Part shown: one piece after another, positions 8,317 through 14,997 of the stretch
Layout: every line of letters starts with the position of its first letter
Numbering within the stretch: the stretch's first letter is position 1
Assembly (NCBI GenBank): GCA_036506275.1
Contig: DASXSB010000085.1
Location: 1-44,843, forward strand
From: DASXSB01 sp036506275
Lineage (GTDB): Bacteria > Methylomirabilota > Methylomirabilia > Rokubacteriales > CSP1-6
Length of the DNA stretch: 44,843 nt
Reading direction: 5' to 3'
The notes under the pieces: model-generated
The model's input: the letters and a program-made list of their open reading frames with translations, nothing else
The model's database searches: none
What the model was told of the DNA's origin: nothing
Translations under genes and position numbers: made by a program

Positions 8317-8943
8317 GTGTCGGCTGTCCTCGATTTCCTCGTCAACCTGGTGGAGCGCCTCGGTCACTGGGGCTACGTCATCATCTTCGTCGGCGCCGCC
8401 CTCGAGTCGGCGGCCTTCATCGGCTTCATGATTCCCGGGGAGAGCCTCGTCCTCGTGGCCGGCTTTCTGGTGGCGGCGGGGGTTCTCGACCTCCTGCCCG
8501 TGCTCGTGGTGGTGGCGCTGGGCGCGGTGATCGGCGACAGCATCGGCTACGAGCTGGGGCGCCGCCTCGGGCGGCCGTGGCTCGAACGCTTCGGGCCGCG
8601 CTTCGGCCTCCGCGCCACCATGCTCGCCGACGCCGATCGGTTCTTCGCCGACCATGGCGGCAAGACGGTGCTCCTCGGCCGCTTCGTCGGCTTCCTCCGC
8701 GCGCTGGCGCCGTTCGTCGCCGGCTCGTCGCGCATGCCGTACCCGCGCTTTCTCTTCTACAACGCGACGGGCGGCGTGTTGTGGGCGGTCAGCTTCGTGC
8801 TGCTCGGCTACGTCCTCGGCGCGAGCTGGTACGTGGCGGAGCGCTGGATCGGGCGCGCGACGCTGATCGGCGCCGCCCTCGTGGCGATCGTCGTCGCCGG
8901 CGTCTGGCTCTACCGGCGCCGCCAGCGGGTGCGATTGCCCTGA
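8317..8943 (+). CDS. DedA family membrane protein
   Basis: 208 residues from the GTG at 8317; the open frame upstream of that only shadows the pilB gene. This is a DedA/SNARE-associated domain protein of the UPF0056-like undecaprenyl-phosphate or phospholipid flippase superfamily, with several membrane segments. Signatures are FIGFMIPGESLVLVAGF at 30-46, GDSIGYELGRRLG, and the conserved GRFVGFLRALAPFVAGSSRM containing the family Arg residues. A final hydrophobic helix precedes a basic cytoplasmic tail RRRQRVRLP. It starts 44 bases after the pilB stop with no terminator between, so co-transcription is possible but functional linkage is not implied. Confidence 0.88.
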   Translation: MSAVLDFLVNLVERLGHWGYVIIFVGAALESAAFIGFMIPGESLVLVAGFLVAAGVLDLLPVLVVVALGAVIGDSIGYELGRRLGRPWLERFGPRFGLRATMLADADRFFADHGGKTVLLGRFVGFLRALAPFVAGSSRMPYPRFLFYNATGGVLWAVSFVLLGYVLGASWYVAERWIGRATLIGAALVAIVVAGVWLYRRRQRVRLP

Positions 8944-8979
8944 CCGCCAGTCGAGCATCGCCACCGCCGCCGCTTTGCG

Positions 8980-8985
8980 TATAAT
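8980..8985 (+). promoter_or_regulatory. -10 box (TATAAT) of a probable leaderless transcript
   Basis: A perfect TATAAT in this GC-rich sequence ends 7 bases before the ATG at 8993, placing the transcription start on or next to that ATG. No clear -35 was found at 16-18 bases. Confidence 0.55.
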
Positions 8986-8992
8986 GCGCGCC

Positions 8993-9304
8993 ATGGCCGG
9001 GGACCCGCTGCGGTCGTCACCACGGCTCACCGCGCTCCTCCTGGCGGTGATGCTGGCGGTCGTGGTCGTGTGGCAGGCGCCGCACACCGTGCACCACCTC
9101 TTCGATTCCGACGAGGTCCAGCCCGCGCACGAGTGCGTCTTCGCCGCCATCGCCGAGCGCGGCGTCTCGACTGCCGCCGAATCCGTCACGTTGCACGCGG
9201 TCCACGACGTGACGCTGCCGCTGGTCGTCTCCAGCCGTTCGCTCTTACCGGTAGCGCCGTCTCGCACGGCCGCCGCGAGAGCACCGCCCGCCTTCCTCTC
9301 CTGA
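8993..9304 (+). CDS. Small His-containing membrane-anchored or secreted protein
   Basis: 103 residues from ATG 8993 (in-frame ATG 8984 and TTG 8975 lie inside the promoter element). Residues 13-29 form one hydrophobic segment (LTALLLAVMLAVVVVWQ) that is either a signal anchor or an uncleaved signal. Just after it comes APHTVHHLFDSDEVQPAHEC, with four His and a Cys within 20 residues, a plausible metal or haem ligand cluster on the outer face. The rest is hydrophilic and unrecognised. It heads a plus-strand group with the outer-membrane barrel, Met/His-rich membrane protein and FMN-binding-domain protein. No family assigned; function unknown. Confidence 0.6.
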   Translation: MAGDPLRSSPRLTALLLAVMLAVVVVWQAPHTVHHLFDSDEVQPAHECVFAAIAERGVSTAAESVTLHAVHDVTLPLVVSSRSLLPVAPSRTAAARAPPAFLS

Positions 9305-9358
9305 TCGCGAGCCCGATCACAGCGCGCCGATAACCGGTGGGCGGTCATCCGCCTGCCC

Positions 9359-9388
9359 CGGCGTGGACGTCATTGCCGTCCATCGCCG
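9359..9388 (+). other. Hairpin in the 5' region of the outer-membrane protein gene
   Basis: An 11-base-pair stem (left arm 9359-9369, right arm 9377-9388 with one unpaired T) around a 7-base loop lies 37 bases upstream of the ATG at 9425. It could be an RNA structure in the leader or an inverted-repeat operator. No T-run follows, so it is a poor intrinsic terminator. The remainder of 9305-9424 shows nothing recognisable apart from the GGGAGG ribosome site. Confidence 0.4.
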
Positions 9389-9424
9389 GCGTGACTGCGC
9401 ATCGACAGATTCCGGGAGGACGAC

Positions 9425-11035
9425 ATGGGACTCCATGGGCACCGTCTCATCGTGGGCAGCCTCGGCTTTGCCGTGGCCATGGCCTGCGCTCCGCACACCG
9501 CCTTCGCGCAGGCCATGGCCTCCGAGCTGGACGTGCTCCGGCAGGAGATCCAGCGGCTCCAGCAGCGACTCAACACTCTCGAGGAACGGCAGAAGCAGGA
9601 GCAGAGGCCGACGGAGCCGCCGCGCCAGGCCCCCGCGCCGCGTCCGATTCCGGCGCCGGGTCAGAGCGTCGAACAGCCGGCGAGCGGAGAGCCGCGCGAG
9701 AAAGCGGGCGTGGTGCCCGTACGCCAGGGACCGACGGGCGCGATCGTGCCCGCGGTGGCGCCGCCCCCCGGCGAGCAGGAGATCAAGCTCGAGCGCGAGC
9801 ACCCCTTCGAGACGCTCGGGCTCTCGAAGCCCGAGATCGGCGGCGTCCGCTTCTCAGGATTCTTCGTGGGGTCCGCCAACTTCAACAGCCACATCCAGAT
9901 GGTGCCGGAGTTCGCGGGCAACGCGCCCGTCAGCTCCGAGCCGCGCAGCCTCGACTTCCGGTTCGACCAGTTCACGATCGGCGCCTACAAGACGTTCTCG
10001 CCCTGGCTCTCGGCGGGAGCCAGCATCGAGGTGGAGCGGCACGGACACCGCCACAGTCACGGCTTCGATCCCGCCTTCGGATGCCCGGGGACGGGCATGT
10101 GCATCGAGCAGTTCGGCACCGAGGAGATCGAGACGGAGGTGAGCCTGCACCGCTTCAACATCACGGGCATCGCGCCCATCGGCAACGGCGTGGCGATCTC
10201 GTTCGGCCGCTTCGACACGCCGTACGGCTACGAGCGCCACGACGCCGCCCTCAACCTCACCGCGACGATCTCGGAGCTGCAGCAGTTCGGGCGGCCGCAG
10301 AGCATGACCGGCTTCCAGGTCGCCTATCAGTTCGCGCCGTGGCTCGACGCCGTGGCATGGATCGCCAACCGCTGGGAGAACGAGACGACCGAGGACCCGC
10401 TCGAGGACAACAACCGCGACAAGAGCTTCGGCGGGCGCATCGGGTTCACGCCCCTGCACGGAGACCAACTCCTGAACATCGGGATCGGCGGCTGGTGGGG
10501 GCCGGAGCAATCCAACGACACCGCCAATCCGCGCTGGATCATCGACGCCGACATCACGTGGTCACCGCTGCGACGGTTGCTGCTGGCCGCCGAGTTCCTC
10601 TACGGCGGGGAGTCGGGCGTGTCGTTCCGCCGCCGCGGTGTGCCCTTCGAGGCGGACGCCGTCACCGACAAGGACGTGAACTGGTGGGGCCTCTATGCCC
10701 TCGCCCACTACGATATCTTCGACTGGCTCGGTGTCTCCTTCCGCTACGGATACTTCAACGACATGGACGCCGCCCGCACGGGCGTGAAGCAGATCCTCCA
10801 GTCGTTCACGATCGCGCCCGTATTCCATCTCTCGCGGCTGATCCCCGATCTGAGGCCGGTCGGTGTCGCCTACACGCGCACCCGCCATCCGCTCGACTGG
10901 GTGGACATCCGCCTCGAATACCGGCTCAATCATTCCAACCGGCCGGTGTTCTCGGATCAACCGCCGGGAGTCCCGATCCTGCGCGCCGATCGCGACAGCC
11001 ATCAAGTGACGCTACAGTTCGTCGTGAACTACTAG
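9425..11035 (+). CDS. Outer-membrane beta-barrel (porin-like) protein with N-terminal coiled coil
   Basis: 536 residues. A signal peptide (1-29, ending AFAQA) is followed by a short coiled coil (ELDVLRQEIQRLQQRLNTLEERQ, about 34-56), a long Pro-rich linker (60-125) and then alternating aromatic and hydrophilic strands to the C-terminus VTLQFVVNY, whose terminal aromatic residue is typical of proteins inserted by the BAM machinery. The coiled coil plus barrel layout recalls phosphate-selective and OmpL-like porins. A His-rich loop (HGHRHSHGFDPAFGCPGTGMC, about 201-221) would sit outside the barrel wall and could bind metal. The ATG has GGGAGG upstream. Next to a Met/His-rich membrane protein and an FMN-binding-domain protein, it may be the outer gate of a metal or redox pathway; that role is inferred. 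Confidence 0.82.
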   Translation: MGLHGHRLIVGSLGFAVAMACAPHTAFAQAMASELDVLRQEIQRLQQRLNTLEERQKQEQRPTEPPRQAPAPRPIPAPGQSVEQPASGEPREKAGVVPVRQGPTGAIVPAVAPPPGEQEIKLEREHPFETLGLSKPEIGGVRFSGFFVGSANFNSHIQMVPEFAGNAPVSSEPRSLDFRFDQFTIGAYKTFSPWLSAGASIEVERHGHRHSHGFDPAFGCPGTGMCIEQFGTEEIETEVSLHRFNITGIAPIGNGVAISFGRFDTPYGYERHDAALNLTATISELQQFGRPQSMTGFQVAYQFAPWLDAVAWIANRWENETTEDPLEDNNRDKSFGGRIGFTPLHGDQLLNIGIGGWWGPEQSNDTANPRWIIDADITWSPLRRLLLAAEFLYGGESGVSFRRRGVPFEADAVTDKDVNWWGLYALAHYDIFDWLGVSFRYGYFNDMDAARTGVKQILQSFTIAPVFHLSRLIPDLRPVGVAYTRTRHPLDWVDIRLEYRLNHSNRPVFSDQPPGVPILRADRDSHQVTLQFVVNY

Positions 11036-11045
11036 GAGCACGCGG

Positions 11046-11591
11046 ATGAACGGCTTGTACCTCGGGCGACTGCCCCTGAGCGGCAAGGTCTTCTGTACCC
11101 TCTACCTGCTCGGCATCGGATGCGGGGCCATTGCCGCCCTCGCTCAGGCCGCCACCGCCGTCGGCCTCTCGCCGAGCGACGTGCAGGCGAGCCTGGCCCC
11201 CGAGATGCCGATGATGCACATGGGCCACAACCAGATGAGCGGCGAGAAGGAGATCGACCTCGCCCAGATCAGCAGCAGCGCCAAGGTGTGGGTGCGGACG
11301 CCCCTTCTGATCCAGACCAGCCACACCCATCTCTTCGGGCAGACGCTGATCGCCGGACTGCTCGGGCTCATCTTCCTCTTCTCGTCGCTCCCCGAGGTGA
11401 AGAAGAGCATCATCCTCGCCCTGCCCTTCGTCGGCACCGTGGTGGACATCGGCGCGATGTGGCTCACGCGCTTCGTATGGCCCGGCTTCAGCGTGCTCGT
11501 CACCATCGGCGGCAGCACCTTCGCGCTCGGGTACGTCCTGATCATGACCATCTCGCTCTACGAGCTGTGGCTCAAGGAGGCGCGCTCATGA
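11046..11591 (+). CDS. Four-helix integral membrane protein with Met/His-rich loop
   Basis: 181 residues with about four membrane helices (14-36, 95-116, 120-142, 147-172). The long loop after helix 1 contains EMPMMHMGHNQMSG (about 53-66), a Met/His-rich motif of the kind that binds copper, and the second helix is preceded by TSHTHLFGQ, whose paired His could ligate haem or metal. I do not recognise a named family. AGGAGC overlaps the stop of the barrel gene 10 bases upstream and serves as ribosome site. Its stop overlaps the start of the FMN-binding-domain gene (ATGA), so the two are made together and are likely subunits of one inner-membrane complex. Confidence 0.72.
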   Translation: MNGLYLGRLPLSGKVFCTLYLLGIGCGAIAALAQAATAVGLSPSDVQASLAPEMPMMHMGHNQMSGEKEIDLAQISSSAKVWVRTPLLIQTSHTHLFGQTLIAGLLGLIFLFSSLPEVKKSIILALPFVGTVVDIGAMWLTRFVWPGFSVLVTIGGSTFALGYVLIMTISLYELWLKEARS

Positions 11592-12175
11592 AACGTCCGC
11601 TCGTCGTCACCGCCGTCGCCACCGTCGTCGTGTTGCTGGCGGCGACGCTCGCGGTTGCCCACATCACCCCGCCCGTCATCCTCGTCTCCGACCGCGAGGC
11701 GGTGGCGTCACTGCTCGCCGGCTCCCGGCGCTTTTTCGTGCGAGAAGTCCGGCTGTCGCCGGAGCAACGTCAGCTCATCCAGAAGCAATCGGGGTGGACA
11801 CCGGAGGAGAACTTCTATCGGTTCTACATCGGCCGCGACGACCAGGGCCGCATGGTGGCGGCCAGCATCTTCCTGACCGAGTTCACGCTCCATGGCCCGG
11901 TGCGGGTGGCGGTGGGGCTCGCGCCCGACGGCAAGGTGCGGGGGGTGGCGGTGGTGGAGCTGACCGAGGAGACGTACCCGTGGGTGAAGCCGCTCCTCGA
12001 TCAGAACTTCACGGGGAGCTTCGTGGGCCAGGGCAGCGGCGGCAATTACCCGGTCGCCATGAGCGCCCGCGCCGGCGACGCCATGAGCCACTTCTACGGC
12101 GAGATCATCGCCACCCTCGTCAAGCGCGCGGCGGTGCTGTTCGACGCCGCGGTGGCGGGCCAGGGCGCGGCGTGA
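11588..12175 (+). CDS. Periplasmic FMN-binding-domain protein (RnfG/NqrC-like)
   Basis: 195 residues. An N-terminal signal or anchor (1-25, VTAVATVVVLLAATLAVAH) exports the protein. The region 100-180 resembles the FMN_bind fold: GKVRGVAVVELTEETYPWVKPLL followed by NFTGSF and, at the usual flavinylation position, MSARAGDAMSHF. The Thr-containing [S/T]GAT motif used for covalent FMN in RnfG and NqrC is absent here, so flavin may be held non-covalently or lost. The N-terminal part (26-90) is extra. Overlap with the upstream 4-TM gene suggests a membrane-bound flavoprotein complex passing electrons across or along the inner membrane. The partner and substrate are unknown. Confidence 0.75.
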   Translation: MKRPLVVTAVATVVVLLAATLAVAHITPPVILVSDREAVASLLAGSRRFFVREVRLSPEQRQLIQKQSGWTPEENFYRFYIGRDDQGRMVAASIFLTEFTLHGPVRVAVGLAPDGKVRGVAVVELTEETYPWVKPLLDQNFTGSFVGQGSGGNYPVAMSARAGDAMSHFYGEIIATLVKRAAVLFDAAVAGQGAA

Positions 12176-12179
12176 CGGC

Positions 12180-13904
12180 TCAGCGCACGGGCTGCCGGAA
12201 CACCTCGGTCGCCTGGCGCCGGCGGGCGCGCTCGAGCCCCTCGATGGACTCGTCCTTGAGCACGCGGTACAGGTGCTCCGCCGACAGGGCGGGGGGAATG
12301 AGGACGTAGTCGGCGCCCTCCGCGTAGAGCGCCTCCGCGCGCTCGAGGGTGTCGGCGGTGACCACGATCTTCGCCGCCCGCGCGAGAGGCCGCACCAGGC
12401 GCAGAAGCCGAAGATTGTCGGTGCCGCGCAGATAGCTGTCGGAGACGCTGGAGACGATCAGCGTCGCCCGCTCCACGCCGGCGTGGCGCAGCGTCTCGAT
12501 GTTCGAGATGTCACCGTAGTGGCACTCGATCCCTTCCTGCTGGAGCTGCTCGAGCGTCTCCGGGTTGAAGTCGACGGCGGCGATGCGGCGCTTCAGGGCG
12601 GGCGCGTCGTGATCGAGGCGATGCAGCAGCGCCAGCCCCTCCCGTGACACGCCGAGCAGAAACACGTCGTGGGCATCGGCGCGGCCTTCGCGGCGCTCGC
12701 GCGGACGCCGGTGCTGACCGAGCCACTGGGGCACCCCGGTGAGGCCGATGAGGCGCGCGATCACGGTGGCGAGATCGTGGTTGAAGACGATGCCGTACGT
12801 CGACAGCACCGCCGTGATGACGAGCGTGTAGAGGACGAGCGCGGTCACCTGCGCGCTCACGTGACCGTAGCCGTTGCCGAGGGTCACGATCACGAGGGAG
12901 AACTCGGAGACCTGGGCGAGGTTGATGGCCACCACGCCCGCCGTGCGCGCGTCCAATCGCAGGAGGGCGAAGAGCGGGAAGATGGCGAGGAACCGCGACA
13001 GCACGACCACCGCCACCCCCAGCAGCGCCAGCGTCAGGATCTGCCGTGACGGCGCCGGGACTTTCAAGCCGAGCGTCACGAAGAAGAGCGTGACGAAGAA
13101 GTCGCGCACGCCCGACAGCCGCGACGTCACCTCGATGCTGTAGGGAAACGCCGCCAGCACCATCCCCGCGATGAGGGCGCCCATCTCCTTCGAGAGGCCC
13201 GCATAGCCGGCCACCCCTGCCACCAGGAAGCACCAGCCGATGGCGGTGATGAGCACGAGCTCGTGCGATCCCGCGATCGCGCGGAAGAGCGTGGGGAGGA
13301 CGAACCGCGAGAGCAGCGCCGCCAGTCCCACGAGGAGAATCCCCGCCGCCAGCGATCGGAGCAGCGGGGTCGGGCGCAGGCGGTCGAGGTGAGGCTGGAA
13401 CGCCATGAACGCGATCGCCCACAGGTCCTGGAAGATGAGGATGCCGAGGGTGATCTTGCCGCCGAAGGTCGCGATCTCGAGCTTGTCGAAGAGCAGCTTC
13501 ACGACGATGAGCGTGGAGGAGAGCCCGAGGGCGACGGCGAGGTAGAGGCCGTCGAAGCGACCCTCCCGGAACGCCGCCACGTCGCGGAACGCCCACCAGG
13601 TGACGGCCGCGCACAACGGAAACTGGAGAAGGCCGCTGACCAGGATGACCCGACCCGCCTGCAGAAGGCGGGGCACGCTCACTTCGAGGCCGATGATGAA
13701 CAGCAGGAAGATGAGGCCGATCTCGCCGATGACCTCGATGCTCGCCTCGTCCGTCACGAGGCCGAGCCCGAGGTGGGAGCCGAGGGCGACGCCGCCCGCG
13801 ATGTAGCCGAGGACGAGCGGCTGGCGCGTGCCCCGCGCGCACAGCGCGAACACGGCGGCGGCCATGGTGCAGAGCGCGATGGCGGTGAGGAGATCGTTCG
13901 GCAC
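12180..13904 (-). CDS. CPA2 monovalent cation:proton antiporter with TrkA-N (RCK) domain
   Basis: 574 residues, KefB/KefC/YbaL-like. Residues 1-385 hold about 12-13 membrane helices with the family stretch PLVLGYIAGGVALG and IGLIFLLFIIGLEV. The exchanger core reads LSSTLIVVKLL and AINLAQVSEFSLVIV. Residues 405-545 form a cytosolic Rossmann-type RCK/TrkA-N domain (AAVDFNPETLEQLQQEG, CHYGDISNIETLRHAG) that senses nucleotides or ligands. It exchanges K+ or Na+ for protons. The GTG start directly follows the TAG of a 15-codon ORF that carries the only strong ribosome site, so translation is probably coupled to it. It converges with the FMN-binding-domain gene 4 bases away. Confidence 0.9.
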   Translation of the reverse strand: MPNDLLTAIALCTMAAAVFALCARGTRQPLVLGYIAGGVALGSHLGLGLVTDEASIEVIGEIGLIFLLFIIGLEVSVPRLLQAGRVILVSGLLQFPLCAAVTWWAFRDVAAFREGRFDGLYLAVALGLSSTLIVVKLLFDKLEIATFGGKITLGILIFQDLWAIAFMAFQPHLDRLRPTPLLRSLAAGILLVGLAALLSRFVLPTLFRAIAGSHELVLITAIGWCFLVAGVAGYAGLSKEMGALIAGMVLAAFPYSIEVTSRLSGVRDFFVTLFFVTLGLKVPAPSRQILTLALLGVAVVVLSRFLAIFPLFALLRLDARTAGVVAINLAQVSEFSLVIVTLGNGYGHVSAQVTALVLYTLVITAVLSTYGIVFNHDLATVIARLIGLTGVPQWLGQHRRPRERREGRADAHDVFLLGVSREGLALLHRLDHDAPALKRRIAAVDFNPETLEQLQQEGIECHYGDISNIETLRHAGVERATLIVSSVSDSYLRGTDNLRLLRLVRPLARAAKIVVTADTLERAEALYAEGADYVLIPPALSAEHLYRVLKDESIEGLERARRRQATEVFRQPVR

Positions 13905-13952
13905 CTACATCACCAGCCGCGGCGGCGCGATCATCGTCAGACTCGTCTGCAT
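13905..13952 (-). CDS. 15-codon leader ORF abutting the antiporter start
   Basis: A perfect AGGAGG (minus strand, 13967-13962) lies 9 bases before an ATG that opens a 15-codon frame, MQTSLTMIAPPRLVM, ended by TAG at 13907-13905. The antiporter's GTG follows immediately in the same frame and has no ribosome site of its own. The simplest reading is a leader peptide that delivers ribosomes to the antiporter by re-initiation. The alternatives are amber read-through adding a 16-residue extension, or a chance ORF created by the ribosome site. A further ATG 4 bases after AGGAGG opens only a 6-codon frame. Confidence 0.45.
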   Translation of the reverse strand: MQTSLTMIAPPRLVM

Positions 13953-14011
13953 CGCATACACCCTCCTGTGATCGAACGAGCGTCAGGAGCGAGTGGCGAA
14001 CGCGATGCGAG

Positions 14012-14320
14012 TCAGTCGTCGTCGGGCGCGCGGCCGTCCGCGCGCGCGTGCATGTCGACCCCTTCCCGGCGAAGATCGGTGCGCGGCGGCAGCAGGCGCG
14101 GTCGCTTCAGGAAGGCGTCGTGGCGAACCGGAAGCGCGCGTGGGATGGGCGCGGTGGACGCGTCGAGGCGCGGCATGGCGGCGCTGACGTGGGGCCGCTC
14201 CCGAGCGTGGAGCGCCTCCACCGATTCTTCGGGTGCGAAGCGAAAGGCGCCCGGCAAGAGCGGGGTGGCGGCATCGAACGCAAGGAGACACCCGAGCAGG
14301 AGGAGCGCGGCACGGATCAT
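14012..14320 (-). CDS. Small secreted protein, unknown function
   Basis: 102 residues. The N-terminal MIRAALLLLGCLLAFDAATP looks like a signal peptide, with a weak lipobox-like LLGC at 8-11 that is too close to the start for a standard lipoprotein. The mature part is hydrophilic, rich in Arg, Pro and Asp, and ends in DGRAPDDD. Third codon positions are strongly G/C, as in neighbouring real genes. A longer frame on the other strand covers the same bases but has shadow-like composition. It starts 40 bases beyond the tRNA terminator, so it needs its own promoter, which I could not place. No family recognised. Confidence 0.55.
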   Translation of the reverse strand: MIRAALLLLGCLLAFDAATPLLPGAFRFAPEESVEALHARERPHVSAAMPRLDASTAPIPRALPVRHDAFLKRPRLLPPRTDLRREGVDMHARADGRAPDDD

Positions 14321-14359
14321 CCGTGACTCAGACTATCATCCACGGGACCGCCAAAATGC

Positions 14360-14388
14360 AAACGCGGGGTGGGTCGCACCCCGCGTTT
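14360..14388 (-). terminator. Intrinsic terminator of tRNA-Val
   Basis: A perfect 12-base-pair stem (arms 14360-14371 and 14377-14388) with a 5-base loop follows the tRNA 3' end by 5 bases. Read on the minus strand the stem is followed by GCATTTTGG, a short T-rich tract. Confidence 0.75.
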
Positions 14389-14393
14389 CGGAA

Positions 14394-14469
14394 TGGTGGA
14401 CGATACTGGACTTGAACCAGTGACCCCTGGCATGTGAGGCCAGTGCTCTGCCAACTGAGCTAATCGTCC
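14394..14469 (-). tRNA. tRNA-Val(CAC)
   Basis: A full cloverleaf can be read on the minus strand. The 7-bp acceptor GGACGAT/ATCGTCC is perfect; D arm GCTC-AGTTGGCAGA-GC; anticodon stem CTGGC/GCCAG with loop CTCACAT giving anticodon CAC (valine codon GTG); T arm ACTGG-TTCAAGT-CCAGT. Discriminator A and a genomically encoded CCA (14396-14394) complete the 3' end. There is no intron. It is flanked by its own promoter-like sequence and a strong terminator, so it is a single-gene unit. Confidence 0.97.
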
Positions 14470-14478
14470 GCGATCGAG

Positions 14479-14507
14479 AAGTTACACACTTGCGCGACCG
14501 GTTTCAA
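14479..14507 (-). promoter_or_regulatory. Putative promoter of tRNA-Val
   Basis: On the minus strand TTGAAA (14507-14502) is followed after 17 bases by TAACTT (14484-14479). This places the transcription start 3 or so bases before the mature tRNA 5' end at 14469. The -10 match is modest. Confidence 0.45.
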
Positions 14508-14559
14508 CTCCCGGGCGCGACCCGAACGATCATCGAGCCCGCCCCGCCCCCACCTGACC

Positions 14560-14772
14560 TCAGCGGCCGCGCAGGTATCCCGTCGCGGGGCGGCTGGAGG
14601 GAATCCAGCGATCGTTGGCGTTCATCGCCACCACTCGTTCCGTTCCGCGCGCGACCGCGGCCGCGATCGTGCTGAAGGTCTCCCGCGACTCTTCGACGAT
14701 CTCTCCTGCGTAGCTGACGATGCGCCAGCGCCACTCCGGGCGAGCCGGGGTCGAAAATGCCATCACGTTCAT
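14560..14772 (-). CDS. Small protein of unknown function (70 residues)
   Basis: 70 residues from ATG 14772, with AAAGGAA about 9 bases upstream. The sequence WRWRIVSYAGEIVEESRETFSTIAAAVARGTERVVAMNAND suggests a compact alpha/beta fold: a short strand, turn, strand, then an Ala-rich helix, like small DUF1508/YegP-type or hypothetical regulator proteins. I cannot assign a family. It is cytoplasmic, with no hydrophobic segment. It diverges from the GntR-type regulator at 14998, with an inverted repeat between them, so it could be a target of that regulator. Confidence 0.55.
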   Translation of the reverse strand: MNVMAFSTPARPEWRWRIVSYAGEIVEESRETFSTIAAAVARGTERVVAMNANDRWIPSSRPATGYLRGR

Positions 14773-14881
14773 TCGGGCATTCCTTTCATCGCAAAGCGGC
14801 GTTCGGACACGATTCGGTGAGTCACCGCGCGGCGTTCGTCCGGGGGGACGTGCGCAGCCGAGAGGGCCGTTCCACGCCCAG

Positions 14882-14901
14882 TGTACCATCGACGTAGTAC
14901 A
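14882..14901. promoter_or_regulatory. Inverted repeat TGTAC-N10-GTACA, candidate GntR-type operator
   Basis: A perfect 5-base inverted repeat with a 10-base spacer lies in the 225-base divergent region, about 100 bases from both the 70-residue gene (start 14772) and the GntR gene (start 14998). Wider context AGTGTA-N12-TACAGA resembles the spaced TGTA/TACA half-sites bound by YtrA-type GntR regulators. Binding by the adjacent regulator is inference. Nothing else recognisable was seen in 14773-14981. Confidence 0.3.
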
Positions 14902-14981
14902 GACGGGCCGTTTCTTCGTCGGCGCGGCCGGCGGCGGGGCGGCAGGGGCACGAAAGCCGTGCTGCCTTCGACCCCGTCAAC

Positions 14982-14987
14982 TATAGT
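14982..14987 (+). promoter_or_regulatory. Putative -10 box (TATAGT) of the GntR-type regulator gene
   Basis: TATAGT ends 10 bases before the ATG at 14998 and there is no Shine-Dalgarno, so the mRNA would have only a few untranslated bases. No good -35 at 16-18 bases. Confidence 0.4.
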
Positions 14988-14997
14988 CATCGTACCG

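Noticed and set aside
9305..9424. Cobalamin- or metal-type riboswitch ahead of the outer-membrane protein gene
   Set aside because: Only one hairpin is visible and none of the conserved riboswitch core sequences is present.
13263..14423. 386-codon plus-strand frame over the antiporter 5' region and tRNA
   Set aside because: It runs antisense to the antiporter and through the tRNA gene, with Arg/Glu/Asp-rich shadow composition.
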